Assembly: GCF_001613345.1 (NCBI RefSeq)
Contig: NZ_BDCE01000031.1
Coordinates: 1-35,928, forward strand
Length of the DNA: 35,928 bases
Reading direction: 5' to 3'
Source: Nocardia uniformis NBRC 13702
GTDB taxonomy: Bacteria > Actinomycetota > Actinomycetes > Mycobacteriales > Mycobacteriaceae
Shown: piece by piece, positions 8,680 through 16,476 of the stretch
Position numbering within the stretch: the first letter of the stretch is position 1
How the letters are laid out: each line of letters starts with the position of its first letter
Notes under the pieces: generated by a model
Database searches by the model: none
Told to the model about the DNA's origin: nothing
Seen by the model: only the letters and a program-made list of their open reading frames with translations
Program-made: the position numbers and the translations under genes

Positions 8680-8826
8680 ATGAAAGTCGTAGTGCTGCTC
8701 TCGATTCCCGCCCTGCGCTCGCTCGCTCAGCTGTCCGGATGGTTCCACGCCCTGTGGAATGCCTGCGGTATGGCGGCGGACGAGCTGGCGAGCCGATCAC
8801 CCAATCAGCTTCGGGAGGTGCCGTGA
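8680..8826 (+). CDS. 48-residue small protein between nltC and nltD
   Basis: This short ORF has a perfect AGGAGG at 8668-8673 about 6 nt before its ATG. Its TGA (8824-8826) overlaps the GTG start of nltD (8823) in a GTGA junction, the usual sign of translational coupling. The product begins MKVVVLLSIPALRSLAQL, has a Trp-containing middle (SGWFHALWNACG) and ends in a polar tail (SRSPNQLREVP). An amphipathic or weakly hydrophobic N-terminal helix is plausible. I do not recognise a family. It may be a functional small protein of the beta-lactone pathway, or only a leader that couples nltD translation to nltC. The translation signals are seen; the function is unknown. Confidence 0.65.
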   Translation: MKVVVLLSIPALRSLAQLSGWFHALWNACGMAADELASRSPNQLREVP

Positions 8827-9857
8827 AGACATTGGTAACAGGCGCATCTGGATTCCTGGGCGGTGCGCTGGTACGCCGCCTCGTGCGCGATGGCGAATAC
8901 GAGGTCGCGATTCTGGTGCGTGCCACCAGCGATCTACGCGACATCGAGGGGGTGCTCGACCGGGTGGAGGTGGTGACCGGCGATCTCACCGACGCCGCCT
9001 CACTCGACCGCGCCGTCGCGGGGGTGGATGTCGTATTCCACAGTGCCGCACGGGTTGACGAGCGCGGGACCCGGGACCGGTTCTGGGCCGAGAATGTCAC
9101 CGCCACCACGCAGCTGCTGACCGCCGCCCGGGCCGGGGGTGCGCGGCGATTCGTCTTCATCTCCAGTCCTAGTGCGCTCATGGACCGCTATGGCGGCGAC
9201 CAGGTCGATATCGACGAGTCGGTGCCGTATCCGAGCCACTACCTCAACTACTACTGCGAGACGAAGGCCGCCGCCGAGCGTCGCGTACTGGCCTCGAACG
9301 CACCGGATTTCACTACATGTGCGCTACGACCGCGGGCCATCTGGGGAGCCGGTGACCGGTCCGGACCGATTGTGCGACTGCTGAGCCGGGCGGCGGCCGG
9401 TTCGCTGCCGGACCTGTCCTTCGGACGCGAGGTGTACGCCTCGCTGTGTCATGTCGAGAATATCGCCGAGGCCTGCGTCAAGGCGGCTACTGCCCAAAGT
9501 GTCGGCGGCAAACCGTATTTCATTGCCGATGCCGAGCAGACCAATGTGTGGCGGTTCCTCGGCCAGGTCGCCGAGGAGCTCGGCTATCGGCCACCGCGCC
9601 GGAAGCTGAATCCTCGTATGGTCAACCTGCTCGTCGAGGTGATCGAAACCCTCAGGCGCATACCTTATCTCGCCGCGCACTGGACTCCACCACTGTCGCG
9701 GTACTCGGTCGCCGTCATGACACGGACAGCAACCTACGACACCTCGGCCGCCACCCGAGACTTCGGATATCGGCCGGTGGTGGACCGTGATTCCGGGATA
9801 GCGGAATTGAAAGACTGGCTGCGGACCGGGGAGGTAGTTCCCGAAACCACACGCTGA
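8823..9857 (+). CDS. nltD: NltD NAD(P)H-dependent beta-ketoacid reductase (OleD/LstD-like SDR)
   Basis: The 344-residue extended short-chain dehydrogenase of the 3-beta-HSD type has the Rossmann motif TGASGFLGG (7-15), the serine block FISSPSA (about 112-118) and the catalytic YCETK (Tyr144, Lys148). In the OleD, LstD and NltD pathways this enzyme reduces the unstable alpha-alkyl-beta-ketoacid made by the KAS III subunits to a beta-hydroxyacid, the substrate of NltC. The GTG at 8823 has GGGAGG at 8813-8818 and overlaps the stop of the 48-residue ORF. An upstream ATG at 8739 would add 28 residues with no Rossmann similarity and is not used. Confidence 0.9.
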   Translation: MKTLVTGASGFLGGALVRRLVRDGEYEVAILVRATSDLRDIEGVLDRVEVVTGDLTDAASLDRAVAGVDVVFHSAARVDERGTRDRFWAENVTATTQLLTAARAGGARRFVFISSPSALMDRYGGDQVDIDESVPYPSHYLNYYCETKAAAERRVLASNAPDFTTCALRPRAIWGAGDRSGPIVRLLSRAAAGSLPDLSFGREVYASLCHVENIAEACVKAATAQSVGGKPYFIADAEQTNVWRFLGQVAEELGYRPPRRKLNPRMVNLLVEVIETLRRIPYLAAHWTPPLSRYSVAVMTRTATYDTSAATRDFGYRPVVDRDSGIAELKDWLRTGEVVPETTR

Positions 9858-9864
9858 CCGGCGG

Positions 9865-9878
9865 CGGGGCGCTCCCCG
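9865..9878 (+). terminator. Weak hairpin after nltD
   Basis: CGGGG-CGCT-CCCCG lies just after the nltD stop and is followed by an AT-richer stretch. The stem is only 5 bp, so the terminator call is tentative. Confidence 0.3.
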
Positions 9879-10006
9879 AATTATCCTTCTGTGACGAGCG
9901 GTACCAGCTAGTATTGATTGCACAACCGGGCTCAGGGGTATCCCGATATCACTCCCTGTTCCCGGGCAGGCAATGCAGCACCGCTACTCAATGAGGAGAG
10001 CGCCCG

Positions 10007-10837
10007 ATGCCGGTGTTCGATTATGACGGTGTAGCCGTCGCCTACGACCAGGCCGGATCGGGCGATCCGATCTTGTTCCTGCACAATATCGGTGGTGAGC
10101 GCCGGATTTGGGCGGACCAGGTCCAGGCGCTCTCGACCACCAATAGCGTGTACGCGCTCGACCTGTTCGGCTATGGCGACTCCGACATTCCGACCGGTGG
10201 GTACACGATCGACAATTACGTGCGCATGGTGCAGGAATTCGTCGCCGCGCACGGATTGAAGAATGTCACCCTGGTCGGACACTGTTTCGGCAGTGCGCTG
10301 TCACTGCTCTACACCCGGCGCGATCCGCGCAATGTCCGCGCCCTGGTGCTGTGCAATCCGCTCACCGCGGCCACCCTGCGCCCCACCCCGACCGGTCGGA
10401 CGGCCCGCGCGGCCCGGCGCTTTCCCCTCGATGGCCTCGCCACCGCCATTCGCATCCCGGGCCGCGCCGCCGGCTGGCTGGTACGCGAACAGCTCGGCCC
10501 CCGTGGCCGCGATATGACCCGCGAAACCTTCGCCGCCTTCCAACACCGCTGGACCGAACCCCGCCGCCTGCTCCCGGCCGCGGCCATCGCCCGCGATTTC
10601 CCCCGCCTCGCCGAACTCGACACCTTCCACCCCGACCCGGCCTTCCCACCCATCACCACCATCTGGGGCGCGAAGAACCGCATTCTCTCCGCCACCGCCG
10701 GAGCCCGGCTCAACACCACCCTGGAGCCGGTCCGCCGCATAGTCCTCCCCGACTGCGGCCATCTGCTGATGGTCGAAGACCCCGAAACCGTCACCGCCGC
10801 AATCCGTTCGGCGGTCAGCTCGGCCATCGCCAGCTGA
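10007..10837 (+). CDS. Alpha/beta hydrolase with cysteine nucleophile
   Basis: The 276-residue alpha/beta hydrolase has the oxyanion region FLHNIGG and a nucleophile elbow reading GHCFGS, so Cys93 replaces the usual serine (or the aspartate of OleB-type beta-lactone decarboxylases). At the acid position WGAKNRI has Asn where most relatives have Asp. The histidine is kept (DCGHLLMVEDPE). A Cys nucleophile is known in dienelactone hydrolases, but the overall sequence looks like the epoxide-hydrolase/lipase-like group. ATG 10007 follows GAGGAG. The gene lies 150 bp after nltD on the same strand and may be cotranscribed or have its own promoter. Possible roles are opening or transfer of the beta-lactone or an acyl thioester. 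This is inference, and simple neighbourhood is also possible. Confidence 0.8.
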   Translation: MPVFDYDGVAVAYDQAGSGDPILFLHNIGGERRIWADQVQALSTTNSVYALDLFGYGDSDIPTGGYTIDNYVRMVQEFVAAHGLKNVTLVGHCFGSALSLLYTRRDPRNVRALVLCNPLTAATLRPTPTGRTARAARRFPLDGLATAIRIPGRAAGWLVREQLGPRGRDMTRETFAAFQHRWTEPRRLLPAAAIARDFPRLAELDTFHPDPAFPPITTIWGAKNRILSATAGARLNTTLEPVRRIVLPDCGHLLMVEDPETVTAAIRSAVSSAIAS

Positions 10838-10892
10838 ACCACCGTGGTGGAACCCGCCATCGTCACCTGTCCCCCGTCCCTGTCGCCTGCCA

Positions 10893-10992
10893 CCCGTCAT
10901 CCCGGCATGCTTCTGGCCGGGATCCACACCCCCCCTGCGGCGCATCTACCGGCGGATATGGATTCCGGCCAAAAATGCGCCGGAATGACGGG
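10893..10992. repeat. Palindromic intergenic element, copy A
   Basis: The left arm CCCGTCATCCCGGCATGC... and the right arm ending CGCCGGAATGACGGGG are inverted repeats of each other. Each arm also folds by itself (TCCCGG with CCGGGA; TTCCGG with CCGGAA). This copy has a longer central spacer than the others. It lies between the convergent stops at 10837 and 11168. The remaining bases of this 330-bp gap hold the 24-bp tandem array and nothing else recognisable. Confidence 0.85.
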
Positions 10993-11036
10993 GTGAGTTC
11001 CAGCTCCAATGCTGAGGTCGAGCCCCAGCGACGGTG

Positions 11037-11108
11037 TCGGGGTCCGGCCCAAGCCACACTGTGGGGTCCGGCCCAAGCCACACTGTGGGGTCGGGTTCTA
11101 GCCACACT
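11037..11108. repeat. 24-bp tandem repeat, three copies
   Basis: Units begin at 11037, 11061 and 11085. The second and first are nearly identical (GTGGGGTCCGGCCC then AAGCCACACT) and the third is diverged. Degenerate relatives extend to about 11155. Unit junctions form the near-palindrome CCACACTGTGG. The array lies just downstream of the stop of the RNB ribonuclease and next to palindromic copy A. Confidence 0.85.
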
Positions 11109-11167
11109 GCCGGGGTTGAGTCCCCATCGTCGGGATCGCATTCGAGCCACGATGTCGGAAACGACGG

Positions 11168-12604
11168 TCAATTGTCGGAGGGGAAGTCGAACAGCACCGT
11201 CCGCGTGGCCGGATCAGCCTCGGCGAGCCGGACTTTCACCCGCTGCCCTTCCGGCGGTCCACCCGTGCACTTGGACAGCACCGGCGGATCGGCCACGAAG
11301 ATTTCCGCAGGCCGGGTGCCATTGGCTTCGCGCAGCACCACGGCCTCGAAATCGGTTCCCACCCGCGATTGCAGCACCGTGGATTCGGTGAGGTCGATGC
11401 AGGCGCGTTCGAGTTTGCCCGCTACGGCGTCGGTGCGGCGCATGGATTCGGCGGCCGCGTCCAGACCGTCGCGGACCCAGGCGGGGACGCCGCTATTCGC
11501 GCAGTGGGCAATACAGATCTCGGTGGCGTAACGGTCGGAGAGGCGGCGCAGCGGGGCGGTGACGTGAGCGTAGGTCGCGCCGATCGCGCTGTGCTGCAGG
11601 ATATTCGGGTCCTCACCATCGAGGACGGTGTAGGAGGCGCCACGGAGTAGGCCGGTGGCTTCCGACATGAGGACCAGGGCGGCGGGGGTGTTGGGGTCCA
11701 GTCCGGCGAGCATGCGGCCCACCGATTCGTTCTGCGGCCAGCCCACTCCCACGGCCGCGGCGGTGCGGCGCATGGATTCCACCGCGCTGTGCTGTGGGGG
11801 CGGTATGGTGCGCAGCAGCCCGAGGCGTTCGGAACCCCGGTGTTCCAGCATGATTCGAGCCGCGCACATACCGGTGAGCAGCGATACCTGCTCATTCCAG
11901 TCGTCGGCGGCGGTACGCGGCTCCACGACGAGCTGCCAGTGGTCGGTGGTGTTGTGCACGCGAATAACGCTCTGCGAGGGCAGGCGCAGCGAGATCGCCC
12001 CGCGCGCCACGCCCGCTTCGATCCGCAATCGCCCGAATTCGGGCAGCGCGGCAATGGCGGGGTGCAGGCGGCCCGCATCGGCATCGGCCTGCACGGTCGC
12101 GTAATCGAGGCGAGCTCGGGAGCGCACCAGGGCGCGCGTCACCGAATACCGCACGGGTTCGGCGTTTTCGTCGAGTTCGATGGTCCACAGCGCCGCCGGG
12201 CGATCGAGATCGGGCAGCAGGCTGGACCGGTCCTCCGACAACACCGTCGGATGCAGTGGCACCGTGCCGTCGGGTAGGTAGAAGGTTTGACCGCGCACCA
12301 AGGATTCCCGCGCCAGCGCGCCTTCCGGCGCGACCACCGCCGCGACATCGGCGATGGCGTAGTGCAGCAGGAAGCCCGTGGGGGTCTTCTCGAGATGCAC
12401 CGCCTGGTCCAGATCCATGGCACCGGGCGGGTCGATGGTGACGAGGGGAATATCCGTGCGATCGACCCGAGAGCCCGCGAACGCGTCCACCGCGTCGCGG
12501 GCCTCCGAGACGGCCTCGGCGGGATACGCCGAGGCCAACCCGAATTCGGTTCGGACAGCACCGAAGTCAACCGGTGCCGACACGATCCTCTGATGTAGTT
12601 CCAC
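11168..12604 (-). CDS. RNB-domain (RNase II/R family) ribonuclease
   Basis: The protein of about 478 residues is dominated by an RNB exoribonuclease domain. The active-site block TIDPPGAMDLDQA (about 57-68) holds three of the four classical metal-binding acids (Asp58, Asp64, Asp66), with Gln67 where E. coli RNase II has Asp210. As I recall, DLDQ is common in the actinobacterial branch. Other RNB signatures include HYAIADVAA, YLPDGTVPLHP and HVTAPLRRLSDRYATE. A short region after RNB could be a degenerate S1-like tail; N-terminal cold-shock domains are absent. The GTG at 12604 is chosen because similarity starts there and it lies 14 nt past the stop of the secreted-protein gene. GTG 12583, next to AGAGG, is an alternative. 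Likely role: 3'-5' RNA degradation. Confidence 0.85.
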   Translation of the reverse strand: MELHQRIVSAPVDFGAVRTEFGLASAYPAEAVSEARDAVDAFAGSRVDRTDIPLVTIDPPGAMDLDQAVHLEKTPTGFLLHYAIADVAAVVAPEGALARESLVRGQTFYLPDGTVPLHPTVLSEDRSSLLPDLDRPAALWTIELDENAEPVRYSVTRALVRSRARLDYATVQADADAGRLHPAIAALPEFGRLRIEAGVARGAISLRLPSQSVIRVHNTTDHWQLVVEPRTAADDWNEQVSLLTGMCAARIMLEHRGSERLGLLRTIPPPQHSAVESMRRTAAAVGVGWPQNESVGRMLAGLDPNTPAALVLMSEATGLLRGASYTVLDGEDPNILQHSAIGATYAHVTAPLRRLSDRYATEICIAHCANSGVPAWVRDGLDAAAESMRRTDAVAGKLERACIDLTESTVLQSRVGTDFEAVVLREANGTRPAEIFVADPPVLSKCTGGPPEGQRVKVRLAEADPATRTVLFDFPSDN

Positions 12605-12618
12605 CGGGGTGGGTGGCC

Positions 12619-12951
12619 CTACTGCAGGGCCAACATGGTGCCGTTCAACTGATCGAACGGTCCGAATACGGTGAAAGTGACCCGACCCTCGGGGTACTGC
12701 GACGACAGTACCGCCGCGGCGTCGAGAGCCTGCCCGAACGACGCGGCGGACGGGTGCGGCAGACCCGCGAGGGCCTGCCCGATGTGGTTGCCGGCCACCC
12801 ACTGCGTATCAGCGGGAGAGAGATCGACCTGCACCCCACCCGGCAGTGGGGTCACCGTCGCCGCCGCGGCGGATCCGGAGCCCAGCACAGCCAGAACAGA
12901 AGCGGAACCGGCGATCAGCGCACCGGCTACCAGCTTGGGAGCAATTCGCAT
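12619..12951 (-). CDS. Small secreted protein of unknown function
   Basis: The 110-residue protein starts MRIAPKLVAGALIAGS and has a clear Sec signal peptide ending near GSAAAA (about residue 30). The mature part is about 80 residues with no Cys, and includes VQVDLSPADTQWVAGN, an Ala-rich helix and a C-terminal strand region (RVTFTVFGPFDQLNG). I do not recognise a named family. Similar small exported proteins are frequent in Nocardia and mycobacteria. The frame remains open to 13035, but ATG 12951 begins the signal peptide exactly. The stop lies 14 nt before the chosen start of the RNB ribonuclease, so cotranscription is possible. Confidence 0.75.
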   Translation of the reverse strand: MRIAPKLVAGALIAGSASVLAVLGSGSAAAATVTPLPGGVQVDLSPADTQWVAGNHIGQALAGLPHPSAASFGQALDAAAVLSSQYPEGRVTFTVFGPFDQLNGTMLALQ

Positions 12952-13223
12952 ATAGAGGAAACCTGCTTTCCGACGTTTGTTGATGCCCTTTGCTCCGATG
13001 CCATCACCCGCACCGGAACATTCCAACGCGCACACTTTATGAGATGAGTCACGGTCCCGGCTAGTTCCGGACAGAACGACCGGTCGACACGCCGTGCCGC
13101 GCCGAGACCAAGGGTGCCACGCCGGTCACGTTACCGCGCTGTAGGGTTGCCGTCGCATCCGCGGCGAGATCGATTCGCGCGGGCGCCAATCCGGCACATA
13201 GCGATTCGAGGAGTCTCTTCCGC

Positions 13224-13316
13224 ATGTCGATGATCGTGTTCGATTACCTGTCACCGCTGCTCGGCGCCGATCAGGCGGCCTATTGGGCGCATTTGCTCGT
13301 CATCAAGCCGAATTGA
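13224..13316 (+). CDS. Possible 30-residue small ORF
   Basis: ATG 13224 has GAGGAG 10 nt upstream, and a TAGGGT box lies about 80 nt before it. The product MSMIVFDYLSPLLGADQ... is hydrophobic with Trp and Tyr and ends VIKPN. It lies between the secreted-protein gene and rnpB, just before palindromic copy B. There is no known family, and such a short ORF could arise by chance. Confidence 0.3.
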   Translation: MSMIVFDYLSPLLGADQAAYWAHLLVIKPN

Positions 13317-13336
13317 GCGAACACCCCTGAGTGAGC

Positions 13337-13409
13337 GTGGATTCCGACCGAAATCGCGCCGGAATGGCGAACTCCCGGCATCCCGGCGTGCTTGTGGCCG
13401 GAATCCACC
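13337..13409. repeat. Palindromic intergenic element, copy B (arms in reversed order)
   Basis: A right arm (GTGGATTCCGACCG...CGGAATGGCGA) comes first, followed by a left arm (CATCCCGGCGTGC...GGCCGGAATCCACC). The order is the reverse of all other copies, as if two half-elements from neighbouring copies remained. The rest of the gap up to rnpB (13410-13506) shows nothing recognisable. Confidence 0.75.
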
Positions 13410-13506
13410 ATCTCGCAAGATTGATATCGGATCTCTATCGATCCTTTTCCCTCCGGGCGTCGGCACGGAGGTCGGCGACTTCAATAGGACCCTGCTAATA
13501 GGGGCG

Positions 13507-13922
<416 letters not shown>

Positions 13923-13929
13923 CCTCGCC

Positions 13930-13939
13930 AGGGTACGGT
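13930..13939. promoter_or_regulatory. Overlapping divergent -10 boxes, rnpB and hydrolase
   Basis: On the minus strand TACCCT (13930-13935) is placed correctly for rnpB transcription from 13922. On the plus strand TACGGT (13934-13939) ends 8 nt before ATG 13948, which suggests a leaderless hydrolase mRNA. The two boxes share bases 13934-13935. The -35 elements are weak on both sides. This is a reading from position and consensus only. Confidence 0.45.
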
Positions 13940-13947
13940 ATTGCGCC

Positions 13948-14835
13948 ATGGAGCGTGTCGAGGTGGGGTTCGATTCCGAGGGCCAGCGGTGTGCCGCTTG
14001 GCTGTATCTACCGGATGGACCGCCGAAACCGCGACCGCTGGTTGTCATGGGGCACGGGCTGGGCGCGGACCGGGAGATGGGGTTGGATCGGTATGCGCGG
14101 CGTTTCGCCGCCGCGGGGATCGGGGTGCTGGCGTTCGATTACCGGCATTTCGGGGGTAGTGAGGGTGAGCCGCGCCAGCTGGTCAGTATCGCCAGGCAGC
14201 GTGCGGACTGGCGTTCGGCCATTGCCTACGCCCGCACCCTGCGTGGCTTCGACGCCACCCGAATCGCACTGTGGGGCAGTTCCTTCGGTGGCGGGCACGT
14301 ACTGTCGGTCGCACCGGAGGACGATTACCTGGCGGGTGTGGTGGCGCAGTGCCCGTTCACCAGCGGGTGGGCCTCCGCCATGGCGAAGGGGCCGATCGGG
14401 CTCACCAAGACCGGCACGGTGGCCATGACCGATCTGATCATCGGCACCGTGCGCCGCAAGCCGATCGGGATTCGGCTGGCCGGACGCCAGCGCTCGGCGG
14501 CCCTCATGAGCGCCGCGGATGTGCCCGAGGGTTTCGGCCGTCTCGCCGAGGAGAGCACCGTCTACCGTCCGAAAGTCGCTGCCCGTATCGGCCTCTCGGC
14601 TCTGTTCGACGCACCGGCCAAGCGGGTCAAGGACATCAAGGTCCCGGTCTTCTACGCGGTGTGCGATAACGACACCATCGCTCCGGCCGAGCCGACCCTG
14701 AAGGCGGCGGCCCGCACCAAGCACGCTGTGGTGAAGCAGTATCCGATCGGGCACTTCGATATCTACTTCGATGACTGGTTCGAGAAGGCCGTCTACGACC
14801 AGACGGAGTTCCTGACCGCGGTGCTGCGACCCTGA
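13948..14835 (+). CDS. Alpha/beta hydrolase (dienelactone hydrolase/serine aminopeptidase type)
   Basis: The 295-residue soluble hydrolase has the oxyanion motif VVMGHGLG (32-39), nucleophile elbow GSSFGG with Ser112, an acid in VCDNDTIAP, and the final histidine in PIGHFDIYFDDW. The form is that of actinobacterial alpha/beta hydrolases acting on small esters or peptides, close to the X-Pro dipeptidyl-peptidase-like and DUF1100 groups. The substrate cannot be told. No ribosome-binding site precedes ATG 13948, consistent with leaderless translation. The frame stays open to 13723, but that extension lies inside rnpB and is not coding. Confidence 0.85.
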   Translation: MERVEVGFDSEGQRCAAWLYLPDGPPKPRPLVVMGHGLGADREMGLDRYARRFAAAGIGVLAFDYRHFGGSEGEPRQLVSIARQRADWRSAIAYARTLRGFDATRIALWGSSFGGGHVLSVAPEDDYLAGVVAQCPFTSGWASAMAKGPIGLTKTGTVAMTDLIIGTVRRKPIGIRLAGRQRSAALMSAADVPEGFGRLAEESTVYRPKVAARIGLSALFDAPAKRVKDIKVPVFYAVCDNDTIAPAEPTLKAAARTKHAVVKQYPIGHFDIYFDDWFEKAVYDQTEFLTAVLRP

Positions 14836-14840
14836 ACCTG

Positions 14841-14865
14841 ATCATTCCGGCGTGCTCACGGCCCC
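14841..14865. repeat. Single degenerate arm of the palindromic element
   Basis: TGATCATTCCGGCGTGC followed by GGCC resembles the left arm of the family. It lies between the convergent hydrolase stop (14835) and the DUF4235 remnant stop (14875). The partner arm is missing. Confidence 0.5.
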
Positions 14866-14874
14866 GTGGCGTGC

Positions 14875-15084
14875 CTAATCCTTATCCGGCCAAGTGCCGG
14901 TGAGGGATTCGTATCCGGCGGCTCCTGCGCGGTCGATAGCGGCCTTCACGAGGCCGAAGATCGCACCCTGGAGGACGGCGGCCACCTCCGACCCCGCGCC
15001 AATACCCGAGGCGCTCGGCAACAAAACCGTCGGTGGCGTGCGGGGTGGCGAGGCTGCCCGCGCAACGCCGCCACCCCCGACCAT
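14875..15084 (-). pseudogene. 5'-truncated DUF4235 membrane-protein gene
   Basis: The last 40 or so codons (EVAAVLQGAIFGLVKAAIDR, then AGAAGYESLTGTWPDKD) match the C-terminal half of actinobacterial DUF4235 proteins, which end in a conserved LTGTWP. The N-terminal transmembrane helix that family members carry is missing. Upstream codons read as Ala/Pro/Gly-rich sequence, and only 38 bp separate the ORF from the stop of the RNase H gene, too little for the lost part. A translated short form starting at 15084 cannot be excluded. Confidence 0.6.
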
Positions 15085-15122
15085 CCGTGCGGACGATCAG
15101 GGGTGGCGGAGGGTGCGGGTCG

Positions 15123-16301
15123 TCAGAGGTAGGAGGTGTCGTTCACGAGGCGGACGGAGGAGCCGCCGTCGGGGTAGAACTCCGCGATGGAGTGGGAGGC
15201 CAGGTCCAGGTGCAGGCGGTAGAGGAGGGCGGGGCCGACGCCGAGGGCCAGTTGGAGCAGCGTTTTGATCGGCGTTACGTGGCTCACCACAAGGACGTTC
15301 GCGCCCGGGTAGAGGGCTACCAGGTCGCGGCGGACGGCCTCGATGCGTTCGCGGACCTGATCGAAGCTTTCGCCGCCGGGGGCGGGCAGCGATGGGTCGC
15401 CCAGCCAGCGGGCGTGCAGCTCCGGGTCGCGTTCGCGCGCCTGGAGAAAAGTCAGGCCCTCCCACTCGCCGAAATCGGTTTCGATGAGCCCGTCCATCAC
15501 GCGCACCGGCAGACCCAGCGCCTGCCCGGTGGCCTCAGCGGTCTCTCGCGCCCGATCCAGTGGCGACGACACGATGGCGGCGATATCGCCCTTGCCCGCC
15601 AACACCTTCGCCGCCCGCGTCGCCTGTTCGCGGCCCAGTGCGGTGAGGGGTGGATTCCCACGCCCCGAATACCGCCGTTGCACTGAGAGTTCCGTCTGGC
15701 CGTGCCGCAGCAGCAACAGTCGAGTCGGCCGTCCTACCGCTCCGGTCCAGCCCGGAGCGGCCTGGGAACTGCCGCCGGGCGTCGGGCCGGTGCTGCCGGA
15801 CCGAGGTGTATACGTCTCGGCGGCAGCGGATGGCGTGCTACGCGAGAGGGCTCCGTTGTCCACGGGTTGGTTCAGGGCGTCGCGCACCTCGCCCACCACC
15901 TCGGCGTCATCCATGGCCTCATTGGCCAGCCGATCGGCGTGCGAATTCTCCGCGCGGGGAATCCAGCCGAAGCTGACAGTGTCGAATCCGGCGACGAGTC
16001 GGCGAGCACGGTCGGCGAGCGGAATCATGGCCGCGTGCTTGACCTTCCATCGCCCCGACATCTGCTCCACCACGAGTTTGGAGTCCATCCGGGCCACCAC
16101 CTCGGTAGCACCGAGTTCGGCGGCAGCCTCCAAACCCGCTATCAGCCCCCGGTATTCGGCCACATTATTGGTGGCCACGCCCAGCGCCTCCCTGCGCTCG
16201 GCGAGGACCCGCACATGATCGGCATCCCAGACGACCGCCCCGTACCCGGCCGGTCCCGGATTGCCGCGCGAGCCACCATCGGCCTCGATGATCACCTTCA
16301 C
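15123..16301 (-). CDS. Bifunctional RNase HI / histidine (acid) phosphatase
   Basis: The 392-residue fusion matches M. tuberculosis Rv2228c. The N-terminal RNase HI domain (1-135) has the DEDD acids Asp8 (EADGGSRGNPG), Glu49 (NNVAEYRG), Asp73 (ARMDSKL) and Asp123 (HADRLANEAM). A linker of about 50 residues follows, rich in Ser, Thr, Gly and Pro. The C-terminal histidine-phosphatase domain (from about 192) has LLRHGQTE (Arg199, His200), SSPLDRARET, ETDFGEWEG and VVSHVTPIK. The first half removes RNA from RNA/DNA hybrids. The second half is CobC-like and may act as an alpha-ribazole phosphatase in cobalamin synthesis. GTG 16301 is preceded by GGAGGG at 16311-16316. It lies downstream of the zinc-ribbon gene, as in mycobacteria. 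Confidence 0.93.
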   Translation of the reverse strand: MKVIIEADGGSRGNPGPAGYGAVVWDADHVRVLAERREALGVATNNVAEYRGLIAGLEAAAELGATEVVARMDSKLVVEQMSGRWKVKHAAMIPLADRARRLVAGFDTVSFGWIPRAENSHADRLANEAMDDAEVVGEVRDALNQPVDNGALSRSTPSAAAETYTPRSGSTGPTPGGSSQAAPGWTGAVGRPTRLLLLRHGQTELSVQRRYSGRGNPPLTALGREQATRAAKVLAGKGDIAAIVSSPLDRARETAEATGQALGLPVRVMDGLIETDFGEWEGLTFLQARERDPELHARWLGDPSLPAPGGESFDQVRERIEAVRRDLVALYPGANVLVVSHVTPIKTLLQLALGVGPALLYRLHLDLASHSIAEFYPDGGSSVRLVNDTSYL

Positions 16302-16382
16302 CGCTGTGCACCCTCCGCGTTCACTCAGCCCGGAATCCGGGCCACCACTGGATTTGCCGCGTTCGAAAGCACGATATCGGCA

Positions 16383-16459
16383 CGTCCCCCGGCATGCTTT
16401 TGGCCGGGATCCACTACCGCGGAAGTGTGGATTCCGGCCAAGAGCACGGCGGAATGACG
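16383..16459. repeat. Palindromic intergenic element, copy C
   Basis: Left arm CGTCCCCCGGCATGC...GGCCGGGATCCAC and right arm GTGGATTCCGGCC...GCGGAATGACGA. It lies in the same-strand gap between the zinc-ribbon gene stop (16477) and the RNase H gene start (16301). Confidence 0.85.
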
Positions 16460-16476
16460 AATGCGGCGAGGCAAGA

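Noticed and set aside
10007..10837. Hydrolase as an OleB beta-lactone decarboxylase
   Set aside because: OleB uses an Asp nucleophile in a haloalkane-dehalogenase-like elbow. Here it is Cys in GHCFGS.
10301..10945. Long minus-strand frames opposite the alpha/beta hydrolase
   Set aside because: Gly/Arg-rich shadow frames of a high-GC gene, no ribosome-binding site and no family.
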